Origin: Ewingella americana ATCC 33852
Lineage (GTDB): Bacteria; Pseudomonadota; Gammaproteobacteria; Enterobacterales; Enterobacteriaceae
Assembly: GCF_000735345.1 (NCBI RefSeq)
Contig: NZ_JMPJ01000075.1
Span: forward strand, 29,601-93,600
Direction of reading: 5' to 3'
Length of the DNA: 64,000 bases
The notes beneath the pieces are model-generated. The model was not told the origin of the DNA and did not search any database. It saw only the letters and a list, made by a program, of their open reading frames with translations. Of the stretch, positions 1-9,036 are shown in pieces (the first letter of the stretch is position 1; each line of letters begins with the position of its first letter). A program made the position numbers and the translations under genes.

Positions 1-232
1 GCTTGAAAATAAATGCTTTAATACAATGTCGCCGACAAAAATCCCTGATCGCCAATGAGGTTTCGAGGGGGCCGCGGAACGAATAGGGAAATTTAATTTT
101 TTCCGAATTAATTCCATCTTCTGATATCTGGCCGTACCCGTTACCAAACTGAACCTCCCTGACTGTTCGGGTATATTCAGAGGCGGGCTGGCTCGCGATC
201 TGTGTAGGCCACGTGAAAGTTTCGACTGCCAT
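1..232 (-). CDS. Phage minor tail protein M-like (partial, runs off left edge)
   Basis: An open frame starts at the ATG at 232-230 and stays open to the window edge (77 codons). An AAGGA-type ribosome site lies just upstream. The beginning (MAVETFTWPTQIASQPASEY) and the following VREVQFGNGYGQ stretch are typical of the lambda gpM family, which acts at the tail tip downstream of the tape measure. Its place directly after the tape measure gene matches lambda order. The C-terminal part is outside the window. Confidence 0.75.
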   Translation of the reverse strand, partial: MAVETFTWPTQIASQPASEYTRTVREVQFGNGYGQISEDGINSEKIKFPYSFRGPLETSLAIRDFCRRHCIKAFIFK

Positions 233-249
233 GATTGTCCTTCGTATAT

Positions 250-3200
250 TTAGCGCGATTTCAACGCATTGAATAGAATTCCGCCGGAACGCAGTTCTTT
301 CAGGATGTTTTTCTGACAGAACTGATCGAGCACTTTCATCATCGATTTGCTTACCGCGTCGTCAGCACCAGACGTTTTAGCGCTGGCAGACCCGTCACTT
401 TGCAAAATGATGGTGTTGTTAAACACCGGGCTTCCTCCGCCGCTGGCCGTACCGGCAACAACCCCCAACTTACCGTTAGCACCTCGGCGCAACGGTAAGA
501 TAGCTTCCGGTCCAGCCTCACCCATCACGCCGCCGCCCTTGGCAAACGCAAAGAATGTCGGTTTGTCGACGACACTGCCGCTGAAAGCACTTAGACCCGA
601 AGAGGTGTAAACACCGCCATTAGCATTGGCCTTCAAACCTCCCCACCCAAACGCGCTAGCGGCGCTGTTTAATCCATTAACCAGCGACATTTTGACTAGG
701 ATGTCGGTCAGCATGCTTAAAATAGATTTGGTGAAATCTTTAAAGCTTGCCTTCCCGGTCGTCAGGAAAGTCGTCAGCTGCGAACTCACGCCATTAAAGG
801 CGCTGCCACTAACATTCTTGATCTGCTCATACGAGTTGGTCGCAGTATCGGCGTAATCGGCCCAGCTTTTCTGAATGCCCGCCTGCCAGTTTCCACGCAA
901 GTTGTCCTCTGCTGCATAGTACTGTTTAGCTGCCGCCAGCTGGCGCTGGTAGCCTTCATCATCCAACGAGCCGCCCGCATTTTTCCAGCCGCTGCGCAGT
1001 TGGGCGAATGTGGACTCCCTGCCTGCCATTCGGTCGCTCATAGTGGCACTGCCCATTAAGGCAGACTGCTTTTCGGCCATTTGAGTGACGTATTTCTGCG
1101 ACGTATCCATGCGTTTATTCAACTGCTCTTGAGCAACGATCTGATCACCTAGCAGCGCCTTTTGTCGGGCGAGCTGTAGCACCTGCTCTTTGCTGGAGAG
1201 TAGCGATTTTTCTTGCTTGGATAATTGGCGGGTTCGGGAAGCGTCCTCAAGGACAGAAAATTGTGCTTCTGTCCCCCAGAGCTCTTTGCGCTGCTGGCTA
1301 ATGGTATCGGTGATGCTCTTATGCTCCTGAAGGACTTTCAGCTGGGACTGTAAAGCAATCAGGTCTTTCTGAGCTGAATCCTCGGCGCGGTCGCCGGCCG
1401 GTGTGACATATCCTTTAGCCTTAGCCGTCTTCGGATCTTTATAAAGCTTTTCGATACCTGCGCGAGCCTTCTCTATGTCAGCGGAACTCCAAAGACTAAC
1501 TTGCTTGTCGGGTGATAGCCCTTGAGTCGCTTTGGCAGCAGCAGCGTTATCTGCGATGGCTTTGTTCAGGTCCTTCTGGGCTAAGGCCCTTTTTTCAGCT
1601 TGCGTGGTTCCGGCATCAAGGTACTTGTTAAACGAAACCTGAGCCTCAATACCGTCATTATTGATTTTGTTAAATTCGGCTTTTGACCGGTTATAACCTT
1701 CCTGAGATTTCACGACGAACTCAAGATTGCGGATATCCGCCTCAAGCTGAGCTTTATCCACACCCATGGCGTTATTTTTAAAGCGCCCTAAAAGCCCCTG
1801 CTGACTGTTTTCCTGAATTTCAGCCAGCGTATCTTTCATCGTCTGAAGCGTGGCCGCGTCATTCCCTCCGCGCCCGATGTTGAGCAACTCATCCCACATG
1901 TTTTTAAACGCATTGCGGGTAGCCAACGCTGCGCGCTCAACCAATCCGAGATTATCAAGGATCTGCTGGCTTCTTTGCTGCTCGGCGCGGCTATAAGCAT
2001 CGGCCGCAGCCTGACCGGCAGCCTCTTTATCCCCGCGACGTTCCAGTTGAGAAATGTACTCAAACTGACCGGCAGTCAGATAATGAAGCTGCTTATTCAG
2101 TTCGGAAGAAGCTTTTGTTGGAGAGTCATAAAGCTTTTCGAAATTCTTTATCGTCTCCTCGACGGATTTACCCGTCGCTTCCTGCATTGCCACTGCGGCA
2201 CGGGTCACGCTCTCGATTTGCGAACCCTTGAAGCTTCCGCTTCCCACTACCTGAGCAAGTGCCGCAGCGTTTGTTGCCTGAGAGCCGCCGATGGATTTTG
2301 CCAACTCTGCAAGCTGCCCGGATGTCTTCCCTGCATAATCACCGGTGAGGATGAGCTGCTTATTGAACTCGGCCGACTCTTGGCTGCCCTCGTACCAGGC
2401 TTTACCCAATCCATAAATAGAGGCTGCAATCCCCCCTACAACACCCGCGATACCGAGCCCGCGCAGCGTCAGGAGCTGCTCAATCCATCCGGCACGGTTT
2501 GCCAGCGTAATACTTGAGCCACGAAGTGAACCAAAGTTTCCGCGCGCGACTTCGCCGATTAAAATGCCGATCTCACGACGCGCTCCTGCACTCTCAAGCC
2601 CAAGCCCATGGGTCGATTTTTTCGCAGCCTCGAGTTTACTGATATAGATTTCTGCTGCGTTGCTAACACCCAGCTGAGCTGCCTTGTTACGGAGTAACTC
2701 CTCGCTCGTTAATTTTTGCGCCGCCAGCTGCGATTTCAATTTTTGAATGAAGTTAGCTTTCGCAGCTGCGGCCTTGTTATCTTCCGCTGTTAGCTGCTTC
2801 TGGCGCTGGGTGATCTGCCCCAAAATAGCCAGATGGTCTTGCCCGGTCAGGTTACCTTTACTTAACTCTTCAAGCGCTTTTTGACGCACCTGCGCCATTT
2901 CTGCCGTACCAGATTTGAGATCTTTGATGCTATTAATCTGACGAAGGAAAGAGTTAGTTAATGCCTCTTGCTGCTGACGGTTTTCCTTCGTTCCGGCAGC
3001 GTTATCTTCATTCTGTTTGATGAGCTCTTTAGCGCGGGCGATTGTTTCCTCTATCGTTTCAGCTGATTTATTCCACGCACTGGTGGCATCCCCTGCCGCC
3101 TTGGTCTGAGCGTTGCGGATTTCATTTGCCGCATTCGCACCGGCCGCCCCCAGCCTTACCATGGACTCAGTCTGCTGTTCTGTTGCTCTGCCAAGGCGGT

Positions 3201-3822
3201 CAAAAACCTTGCCATTTTCCTCAGACATGCCTGAAAGGATAGATTTTACGCTGTTCAGCTGGTCCGTATTAAGCCCGCTCAGCGCACGTCTCGCCCCTTC
3301 CATCGACGCAGCGGATTTTTGCCATTCACTGCTTACAGCATTGGCCGCTAGGGATTGTTTTTCTCTTATCTCTTCTGAAGCGCGGGCGCCAGCTTCGCCC
3401 ATTCGCATTAAAGAGCCAGCCTGACGGTCGGCTGCGCTGCCCAACCGGTCCAGTACCTTTTCATTTTCTGCCGTCATTCCGGCTAGGAGAGATTTAATAT
3501 TGGAAAGCTGCTCAACATTCATGCCGCTTATTGCGCGGCGAGCCCCCTCCATTGACGCCTCAGTTTTCTGCCACTCGCTACTTACCGCGCTGGCAGCTGC
3601 GGATTGCTGGGCCTGAATGTCATTTGCCGCCCGCGCACCGGCATCCCCCATTTGTTTGAGTGCTGCCGCTTGTCGCTCGGCAGCTTGCCCAACTTTGCCG
3701 AGGGACTTATCTGAGTCATCGGCCATGTTCTTGAGCTGGCTCTTGATCCGGGCTATCTGCTCGGTAAACGTGGCATTATCAACATCGAGATTAATGACCA
3801 GATCACTAATTTGCTGGGACAT
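250..3822 (-). CDS. Tail length tape measure protein (lambda gpH type)
   Basis: A 1190-residue protein that sets tail length and is expected to leave through the tail during DNA injection. The N-terminal 260 residues are coiled-coil-like and contain three 83-residue repeats. Around residues 400-480 there is a hydrophobic stretch (LRGLGIAGVVGGIAASIYG) in a TMP_2-type domain. The C-terminal part has the lambda tape-measure C domain (SFKDFTKSILSML) and the GEAGPEAILPL motif. It is preceded by the G/GT chaperone genes and followed by gpM, as in lambda. The T gene ends 17 nt inside this gene. Family and role are secure. Confidence 0.93.
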   Translation of the reverse strand: MSQQISDLVINLDVDNATFTEQIARIKSQLKNMADDSDKSLGKVGQAAERQAAALKQMGDAGARAANDIQAQQSAAASAVSSEWQKTEASMEGARRAISGMNVEQLSNIKSLLAGMTAENEKVLDRLGSAADRQAGSLMRMGEAGARASEEIREKQSLAANAVSSEWQKSAASMEGARRALSGLNTDQLNSVKSILSGMSEENGKVFDRLGRATEQQTESMVRLGAAGANAANEIRNAQTKAAGDATSAWNKSAETIEETIARAKELIKQNEDNAAGTKENRQQQEALTNSFLRQINSIKDLKSGTAEMAQVRQKALEELSKGNLTGQDHLAILGQITQRQKQLTAEDNKAAAAKANFIQKLKSQLAAQKLTSEELLRNKAAQLGVSNAAEIYISKLEAAKKSTHGLGLESAGARREIGILIGEVARGNFGSLRGSSITLANRAGWIEQLLTLRGLGIAGVVGGIAASIYGLGKAWYEGSQESAEFNKQLILTGDYAGKTSGQLAELAKSIGGSQATNAAALAQVVGSGSFKGSQIESVTRAAVAMQEATGKSVEETIKNFEKLYDSPTKASSELNKQLHYLTAGQFEYISQLERRGDKEAAGQAAADAYSRAEQQRSQQILDNLGLVERAALATRNAFKNMWDELLNIGRGGNDAATLQTMKDTLAEIQENSQQGLLGRFKNNAMGVDKAQLEADIRNLEFVVKSQEGYNRSKAEFNKINNDGIEAQVSFNKYLDAGTTQAEKRALAQKDLNKAIADNAAAAKATQGLSPDKQVSLWSSADIEKARAGIEKLYKDPKTAKAKGYVTPAGDRAEDSAQKDLIALQSQLKVLQEHKSITDTISQQRKELWGTEAQFSVLEDASRTRQLSKQEKSLLSSKEQVLQLARQKALLGDQIVAQEQLNKRMDTSQKYVTQMAEKQSALMGSATMSDRMAGRESTFAQLRSGWKNAGGSLDDEGYQRQLAAAKQYYAAEDNLRGNWQAGIQKSWADYADTATNSYEQIKNVSGSAFNGVSSQLTTFLTTGKASFKDFTKSILSMLTDILVKMSLVNGLNSAASAFGWGGLKANANGGVYTSSGLSAFSGSVVDKPTFFAFAKGGGVMGEAGPEAILPLRRGANGKLGVVAGTASGGGSPVFNNTIILQSDGSASAKTSGADDAVSKSMMKVLDQFCQKNILKELRSGGILFNALKSR
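3039..3684 (-). repeat. Three tandem 83-residue repeats inside the tape measure gene
   Basis: Residues 47-129, 130-212 and 213 to about 260 repeat with an exact 83-residue (249-bp) period. Anchors are AAERQAAALKQMGDAGARA, AADRQAGSLMRMGEAGARA and ATEQQTESMVRLGAAGANA. Each is followed by a conserved SxWxK and EGARRA-like segment and then a DRLG end. The third copy diverges after about 50 residues. Confidence 0.9.
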
Positions 3823-4141
3823 ATCTACTTCCCCCGAAAAGCCCTTCTCCAGCCAACATCAGCTCCTCATCCGTTTTTTCAGGTTCATCTTCCGGCTGAG
3901 AGAGAAGGCTAAAATCTATGGCTGAAAGGTCATTCTTACCCGTGAACATTGCCACCATGAGTTCTTTAGCCGTGGCGAACTCAGCATCAAGTAACTGATC
4001 CGTGAAGGGTGTTTTGGAAAAAAAGGCTGTCCAGTCTGAAAACTCGGACGCGCTCATTTCGCTTAACATCCGCCGCCAGTCCGCTCGCCGAAATTCCCTT
4101 GCAAGTCGAAACGCAAAGTCGCGTTCACGGGCGGCTATTTT
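3806..4141 (-). CDS. Tail assembly chaperone T domain, made as a GT fusion by -1 frameshift
   Basis: From its first ATG (4069) this frame encodes 87 residues, but the frame is open up to 4183 and overlaps the end of G. Reading from the slip site gives a continuous basic segment (FAFRLAREFRRADWRRML) leading into MLSEMSASEFSDW, the usual layout of gpT in lambda-like phages. In lambda, G and GT are tail chaperones that coat the tape measure and recruit the major tail protein; both are absent from virions. T has no ribosome site of its own at the inner ATG, which favours expression only as GT. Its end overlaps the tape measure start by 17 nt. Confidence 0.82.
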   Translation of the reverse strand, partial: KIAARERDFAFRLAREFRRADWRRMLSEMSASEFSDWTAFFSKTPFTDQLLDAEFATAKELMVAMFTGKNDLSAIDFSLLSQPEDEPEKTDEELMLAGEGLFGGSRYVPAN

Positions 4142-4146
4142 GCCAG
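4135..4146 (-). promoter_or_regulatory. Candidate -1 ribosomal frameshift site between G and T
   Basis: The last G codons are CTG GCA AAA TAG on the minus strand. Slipping back one base on the four A's (4138-4141) allows AAA to re-pair and continues as ATA GCC GCC CGT into the T frame. The heptamer GGCAAAA resembles lambda's GGGAAAG but the P-site match is not perfect. The T frame is closed by TGA at 4184-4186, so any slip must occur within 4135-4183. Confidence 0.75.
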
Positions 4147-4542
4147 TGGGCGGGCCTCGACCGTCACGTCCTCTACATGAGGTTCATCATTAGCAGTTTC
4201 CGGCGCATCAGCTTTTTTAGGAACCATACCGCTCAGCTCTAGAACCATTTCAACGGCCTCATTCAAACCTTCACTTGGCCATTTGCGCATGACCTCCCGC
4301 CAAATTTCATTTTCTTCGCGCTCAGGTTCCGAGTGCCACAATGACCGTGAAACCAACCAGGCATTCACTTCAATGTTGAATTTCATTAAACGAGCATTAG
4401 CTTTAAAATCGCTTTCGCCCTCAGCGGTACTGGCCTCTTTATCTGCCAGAAAATCAAAATACTCTGCGCGCTGAAGCGCCGATAATTCGTGAAGCGTTAC
4501 CTTCTGGTCACCCAAAGTCAGCGTGTCTTTTTTCAGAAACAT
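4135..4542 (-). CDS. Minor tail protein G / tail assembly chaperone
   Basis: A 135-residue acidic protein beginning MFLKKDTLTLGDQKVTLHEL, typical of lambda gpG-family tail assembly chaperones. It binds the tape measure during tail assembly and is made in excess over the GT fusion. It lies between the major tail protein and the tape measure, with a hairpin terminator just upstream (4556-4582). The end of the gene carries the frameshift signal. Confidence 0.85.
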   Translation of the reverse strand: MFLKKDTLTLGDQKVTLHELSALQRAEYFDFLADKEASTAEGESDFKANARLMKFNIEVNAWLVSRSLWHSEPEREENEIWREVMRKWPSEGLNEAVEMVLELSGMVPKKADAPETANDEPHVEDVTVEARPLAK

Positions 4543-4555
4543 AATTGGTACCTAT

Positions 4556-4582
4556 AAAAAAAGCCCCTGTGATGGGGCTTTG
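4556..4582 (-). terminator. Rho-independent terminator-like hairpin between V and G
   Basis: On the minus strand AAAGCCCC, a short loop and GGGGCTTT are followed by a T run. It lies 19 nt after the stop of the major tail gene. Because it sits inside the late operon it would be read through by Q-modified polymerase, or would lower expression of the genes after V. Confidence 0.75.
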
Positions 4583-4601
4583 AAAGTGGAGTGAATTCGC
4601 G

Positions 4602-5339
4602 TTAAGAAACTGTGATGTCGGCGGTTGCCACAAAACTACCGTCTGGCGTCATACCGATCACTTGCACCGTACCGGCTTTAACCCCTTTTACGGTTACGAC
4701 GTTATCGAGCACGGTTACCGTTGCAATCGATTTGTCGGATGAAACAATGCGCAGGGTCTTGTCTGTCGCACCTGCCGGACTTACGGCAAAAGTGATTGTA
4801 GTGGTATTGCCGACTGTCACCGTGCCAGTTTTGGGCGTGGCGGTTAAACCAGTAACGGGCACGTATGCTGAACGGTCCTCTTCCGCCAGAGACGGTTTAC
4901 CCGAGTTGGTGACCTTAACGGTACGGGTGATCACCTCTTTCGCCGGTACCGCTTTGCCTAAGCTGCTCAACCAACCACGGAACACGTCAACGGCCCCGTT
5001 CGGATATTTGATTTTGTAGCCACGCACGTCGCCGAGGGTGAACCAGTCAACCAAGCCCTGCTGGCCCACCTCTCCCGGCTTCCACGCTAATGTGAAACTG
5101 GTATCGCCGGCTGACTTTTCGCCCTGCGCAGTTGAACTCCAGTCCGCATCTTCGTCATCCAGATAGGTGTCATCGTAGGACTCGGCGGTCATTTCGCCCG
5201 GCGTTAGATCCTTGATTTTTGCAAGGCGAGTCCAGTCGGTATCACTGAGCGGGCTGGCATAAGGGTCACCAGTTCCCGTGTACAGCCAAAGCGTAGTTCC
5301 GGCGCCTTTTACTGGCGCCAGCGGGTTTGGAGTAGGCAT
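4602..5339 (-). CDS. Major tail tube protein (gpV type) with C-terminal Ig-like domain
   Basis: The 245-residue product starts at ATG 5339 ([20 protein letters not shown]), chosen because AAGGA lies 6 nt upstream; a longer frame to 5393 overlaps U and lacks such a site. Residues 1-150 form the tail-tube domain. Residues about 165-245 ([20 protein letters not shown] ... [11 protein letters not shown]) are a bacterial Ig-like (Big_2) domain, as in lambda gpV, probably displayed on the tail surface for weak cell-surface binding. The position between U and G is the lambda order. Confidence 0.9.
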   Translation of the reverse strand: MPTPNPLAPVKGAGTTLWLYTGTGDPYASPLSDTDWTRLAKIKDLTPGEMTAESYDDTYLDDEDADWSSTAQGEKSAGDTSFTLAWKPGEVGQQGLVDWFTLGDVRGYKIKYPNGAVDVFRGWLSSLGKAVPAKEVITRTVKVTNSGKPSLAEEDRSAYVPVTGLTATPKTGTVTVGNTTTITFAVSPAGATDKTLRIVSSDKSIATVTVLDNVVTVKGVKAGTVQVIGMTPDGSFVATADITVS

Positions 5340-5347
5340 AAAAATCC

Positions 5348-5749
5348 TTACATTGAATAATTGAGGGAATAGGACAGGTCTACCGATCCCCACGTAGCCA
5401 TTTCATCATCACGCTGATATTCATAGCCCTGTGGGGTAATTGTTTCGATTAGGCCAGCCAAGGCAGGTACAGACGCCATTGATGGATAGACTTTTTCCTC
5501 CATCCAGATATCTAAGGCACTGTCTGGGTTTGCTGCTTTCAGAAACACTTCAACGTGCAAAGTGGCCTGCCAGCTGTCTTCGTCGAGTGTGTCGCCGGTG
5601 TACTCAGCATCAGACAAATAGACTGCAACGGCGGGCAAGTCCTGCTCTTCAAGAAATACGGGTCGGCCGTCAAACCAAGTCACTGAATCACCGATGTCGC
5701 CTTTCAGCTTATCCAGTACGGCCGCGCGGATAGCGGTGTGCTTGTTCAT
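5348..5749 (-). CDS. Minor tail protein U (tail terminator)
   Basis: A 133-residue protein beginning [20 protein letters not shown], fitting the lambda gpU family that caps the tail tube after length is reached. Conserved VTWFDGRP and [12 protein letters not shown] segments are present. The start overlaps the end of Z by an ATGA (5746-5749), indicating translational coupling. The major tail gene follows 8 nt after its stop. Confidence 0.88.
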   Translation of the reverse strand: MNKHTAIRAAVLDKLKGDIGDSVTWFDGRPVFLEEQDLPAVAVYLSDAEYTGDTLDEDSWQATLHVEVFLKAANPDSALDIWMEEKVYPSMASVPALAGLIETITPQGYEYQRDDEMATWGSVDLSYSLNYSM

Positions 5750-6324
5750 CGCGTTAGGTGGATCCTCAACTGATTTTTAAGGGCTGAAGAAAGCTCCTTA
5801 GGCATATCGCTTTCAATGAGCCCCTTTGAAATAGTGGTAAATGCTTCTGTCAGCGGCGCATCAAGCGGCACTTTCACCACCTCGATTGGATAACGAGCGC
5901 GCCCAACACGGCGCATCACCTGCCACCGGCCATTAGCGAGTTGCTGGATAAAAGCGTTTCGGAAGGTGTAGGGACCCACTTTAAGAACGCTTCCTTGCCC
6001 ATGCTTTGCGCCTTTTCGGCGGGATAGTCGCGTCCGGGCCGCCCCAAGCTTGATGGCCGGTAGGTTGCCGCGGTTAATTTTAATTGAGGCAGTAAGGCGC
6101 TCTGGCTTCGCTTTTTTCAGCTTTGCACGCTGGCGAACCAGCCTGACAGGCAGTCCTTTTTTGCGGTTGTCGTCGACAGTCGCCTCTTTGGCTACTTTCC
6201 GGCTGCCGTGGCTGATGGTTCTGCCTGCAACACGGTTTAGAGCCTTGGCCGTTGCGTCGGGAACGATCCAACGACTTAGGCTGTTTAAGTTCTGGATTGC
6301 TCTTTCTAACCCTTTTATCGACAT
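5746..6324 (-). CDS. Minor tail protein Z
   Basis: A 192-residue, strongly basic protein of the lambda gpZ family (MSIKGLERAIQNLNSL; many Arg/Lys in residues 35-110). gpZ is required late in tail assembly or to make tails infectious. GGGAGG lies just upstream of the ATG at 6324. It couples to U by an ATGA overlap and follows the head-tail joining gene, as in lambda. Confidence 0.88.
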   Translation of the reverse strand: MSIKGLERAIQNLNSLSRWIVPDATAKALNRVAGRTISHGSRKVAKEATVDDNRKKGLPVRLVRQRAKLKKAKPERLTASIKINRGNLPAIKLGAARTRLSRRKGAKHGQGSVLKVGPYTFRNAFIQQLANGRWQVMRRVGRARYPIEVVKVPLDAPLTEAFTTISKGLIESDMPKELSSALKNQLRIHLTR

Positions 6325-6336
6325 CGGCCCTCCCGT

Positions 6337-6612
6337 CTATTCGATATGGATGCGCGGCTTGCCGTTGAACTTGTCATGTCGCGTTACCGTGAGTGACTCA
6401 CCGTCGAAAATGACGACATCATTTCGCCGCGCATGGTAATCACTTGAGAAAACCACCAGCGTGGTGCCAGTGCCGGACAACGGCCCCATTTCCTCTAGAA
6501 GCTCCGCAGGAACAACCGCATAATCAATGCCGTTAATATTGGCCGATTTCCCCATAACCTTGATGGTGACCGCATCCATGCGGCCGGCCATTCTTTCAAA
6601 GGCATTAGCCAT
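6337..6612 (-). CDS. Head-tail connector protein (FII position)
   Basis: A 91-residue protein (MANAFERMAGRMDAVTIKVM) with a beta-rich C-terminal half (VVIFDGESLTVTRHD) like the small head-tail attachment proteins of siphophages. Its location between the capsid genes and Z equals lambda FII. Sequence likeness alone is weak; the function rests mainly on position and size. It overlaps the upstream gene by 8 nt. Confidence 0.65.
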   Translation of the reverse strand: MANAFERMAGRMDAVTIKVMGKSANINGIDYAVVPAELLEEMGPLSGTGTTLVVFSSDYHARRNDVVIFDGESLTVTRHDKFNGKPRIHIE

Positions 6613-6931
6613 TGATTTTTACTGCAACAACAGTGGCGTTTGCGCCTGCGTCTTCCCACGCGATCCCTGCGGCCACGGCATCTTTGCTATCAAGCTGAAT
6701 TTTACCGTCCTTGATAAACACGGCCGTACCGGCGGGAACGATATCTGCCGGCAACTTTGGCAAAATGAATACGCCGCATGTAAAGCCGTCACCCACCGAA
6801 CCAGCTGGAATATCAGTGATTGCAACAGCAATTACGGCCCCGATCACGACAGGGTCGCCACTTGAGATGGTTTTTGTGGTGCCGTTAGTGATGGCAATAG
6901 TTTTGCCGTCTTGTAAAAAATTCTTAGCCAT
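6605..6931 (-). CDS. DUF2190-family capsid-associated protein
   Basis: A 108-residue beta-rich protein (AKNFLQDGKTIAITNGTTKT, SGDPVVIG, VPAGTAVFIKDGKI) matching the DUF2190 family, found next to major capsid genes and proposed to be capsid decoration or stabilisation proteins. It takes the place of lambda gpD in the gene order. Two hairpins (6946-6961 and 6974-6992) separate it from the capsid fusion gene, perhaps setting its expression apart from that gene. Confidence 0.8.
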   Translation of the reverse strand: MAKNFLQDGKTIAITNGTTKTISSGDPVVIGAVIAVAITDIPAGSVGDGFTCGVFILPKLPADIVPAGTAVFIKDGKIQLDSKDAVAAGIAWEDAGANATVVAVKING

Positions 6932-6973
6932 AATGTTCTCCGTTCAGCCCCCGAAGGGGCTGGTTTCAGGCAT

Positions 6974-6992
6974 AAAAAAAGCCCTTACGGGC
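6974..6992 (-). terminator. Terminator hairpin after the capsid gene
   Basis: On the minus strand GCCC-GTAA-GGGC is followed directly by seven T's, 22 nt after the capsid stop codon. A second hairpin, AGCCCC-TTCG-GGGGCT (6946-6961), follows without a T tract. Confidence 0.75.
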
Positions 6993-7014
6993 GTTGGATT
7001 GCTGCTGGCGTGTT

Positions 7015-9036
7015 TTACTGGCCGGTGGATTTCGTCAGGCCACGGTAATCAAGCGGTGCCACACCGGCGTCAATGCGCACTTTCGTTGCAACGCCGTCGG
7101 TCGTGAAGCCTTCTTGCTGGTCGATATACGGCGTATCCACACCATTGAGATAGGCTACTTCGATGGTATCAGTGCCTCGTGCTGCGGCCAGATACCAGGC
7201 TTTAGGGTCGGCATCGTCCAGTCGCGCCTCAGAAATAACTTCTGCAAAGTTCTGGATCGGGTTGTTGATACCCGAGTTAGTATCCGCGCCTTTGACGCTG
7301 GCAGACTTGATGGTCTGATTAGCCAGTGTTTCCAGACCAACCGGTACCAGCATATAAGCCGGGCGAATATTCAGCGCTCGCTCACCTTCTTTTTGCAAGC
7401 GCATCAGCTTGCGGTTGTCGTCAATGCTGCCGACCGAGATAGCGCCGCTACCGAGGTTTTTATGATCGGCGCTAAACAGTGCTTTGCCGTCGGACAATTT
7501 CGGGTTTTTCGTTAAAATGGCATAGACCAGATCGCCGATAGTGCCCTTGGCGGCGCGGCCCATTTTCATCGGCACATCGGTCAGTTGGTTCAAATCATCG
7601 TTGATGATCGCTTGACGGGTGATAGAGAAAATTTCACCGTAGGTGGCAAGCGCAATGGTTTCGCCTTTATCACCCGTAGTGACGTATTTGTACTCTGCCC
7701 CTTCACGAACCTGTCGCAGTGATGGGAAACCGCCCATACCGACGCGATTTGCCGTTTTAAAGTCAGAGAGCTGGCCTTTTTTGGTCCAAAGCTCAAAGGT
7801 TTCTGAAGCTTCATCCCAGCCCTGTAGCAGCGCTTTGTTGGCAACATCCAGCAGAATATTGCCGAAGTCCGAGGTGCTGTGTGTCAGCGCCATCCCCACC
7901 ATCTGCATCGGGTTGTAACTGGATACTCCGATGCCTTTTTCAGTGAGCGCCATTCGCGCATACTCGCGCAGCGTCATGCCGTTGTAGACGTTGTCGCTTT
8001 CTTGTTTTTCGAAACCAGATCGCGCCATCAGCGCCTGGCGAATACCGTCCGCAACAAAGTTACCGTTGCCTGCGTGGATATGCTCGTTGCCGGTTTTATT
8101 CGATGGCGTGCCGGATTTGCCTAATTCTGCCAGCAGAAGATCTTTGGCATCATCAACCGAGCAGTCAATATCGCCCACGCACTTCGCCTGAAGTTCCTGA
8201 TGCTTGCCGCCGAACATGGCAAACAAATCCTTGATGCCGTTTACACGGGCCTTTTGCTCCGCCAAGATTTGGGCGCGAATCGTCCCCTCATCCACTGGCA
8301 GCGGCTGGTTTGGTTCTGTCTGGCTGCCCTGCGGCTGAGGCTTTTGCAGTTCACGCTGAGTGGTGTTGCGCGGTGGAGTGACCATATTACGAATGCTGTT
8401 TGGCATCTTTTCAAATTCCTCAATACGTTTCGATTGGATACAGGCCATTGCCTGCAAGGCGGGGGTAGTTTGATCGGCAAAACCCAGAGCGAGGCACTCA
8501 GCCCCGTCTAACCAAGTTTCATCATCCAGCATCGAGGAAATCTCTTCCGCGGATTTACCGGTTTTTTCTACATATGCGGGGATAAGCACCGACTCTACCT
8601 TGTCCAGCAAGTCGGCATAGTCGCGCATATCATTGGCGTCACCGCCTGCAAATCCCCACGGCTTATGGATCATCATCATGGTATTTTCCGGCATGATGAC
8701 CGGGTTCCCGACCATGGCGATAACCGAGGCCATCGAAGCCGCCAGTCCATCGATGTGGACTGTGATGGCTGCCCCGTGGTGCTTTAAGGCATTAAAAATG
8801 GCGATGCCGTCGAAGACATCGCCACCGGGCGAGTTGATGTGAAGGTTAATATGGCTGACTTCGCCAAGCGCTTTCAGATCACTGACGAATTGTTTCGCCG
8901 TAACGCCCCAATAGCCGATTTCGTCATAAATGAAGATGTCAGCTTCATTGGCGGCGCTGGCCTGCATACGGAACCAGGAGTTATTTTTTGCGCTGGCTTT
9001 CGGGCGGTGGTTCGCCCGGTTGTTTGACTTCGGCAC
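7015..9036 (-). CDS. ClpP-like prohead protease fused to major capsid protein
   Basis: One 673-residue polypeptide carries both the head-maturation protease and the major capsid subunit. The N-terminal ClpP-fold has the nucleophile Ser in GLAASMAS (about S101) and His in MMMIHKP (about H124). A Gln/Pro-rich linker (about 225-265) leads to a Mu-gpT-like major capsid domain (FSITRQAIINDDL, KAWYLAA). I chose the GTG at 9036 because a full AAAGGAGG lies 5 nt upstream; upstream ATGs lack this. The start overlaps the portal gene end by 56 nt. Such fusions are known in related phages. Confidence 0.9.
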   Translation of the reverse strand: MPKSNNRANHRPKASAKNNSWFRMQASAANEADIFIYDEIGYWGVTAKQFVSDLKALGEVSHINLHINSPGGDVFDGIAIFNALKHHGAAITVHIDGLAASMASVIAMVGNPVIMPENTMMMIHKPWGFAGGDANDMRDYADLLDKVESVLIPAYVEKTGKSAEEISSMLDDETWLDGAECLALGFADQTTPALQAMACIQSKRIEEFEKMPNSIRNMVTPPRNTTQRELQKPQPQGSQTEPNQPLPVDEGTIRAQILAEQKARVNGIKDLFAMFGGKHQELQAKCVGDIDCSVDDAKDLLLAELGKSGTPSNKTGNEHIHAGNGNFVADGIRQALMARSGFEKQESDNVYNGMTLREYARMALTEKGIGVSSYNPMQMVGMALTHSTSDFGNILLDVANKALLQGWDEASETFELWTKKGQLSDFKTANRVGMGGFPSLRQVREGAEYKYVTTGDKGETIALATYGEIFSITRQAIINDDLNQLTDVPMKMGRAAKGTIGDLVYAILTKNPKLSDGKALFSADHKNLGSGAISVGSIDDNRKLMRLQKEGERALNIRPAYMLVPVGLETLANQTIKSASVKGADTNSGINNPIQNFAEVISEARLDDADPKAWYLAAARGTDTIEVAYLNGVDTPYIDQQEGFTTDGVATKVRIDAGVAPLDYRGLTKSTGQ

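Noticed and set aside
1975-2517. Long plus-strand frame (180 codons) inside the tape measure gene
   Set aside because: No ribosome site and no family likeness; it is an antisense shadow of a secure gene.
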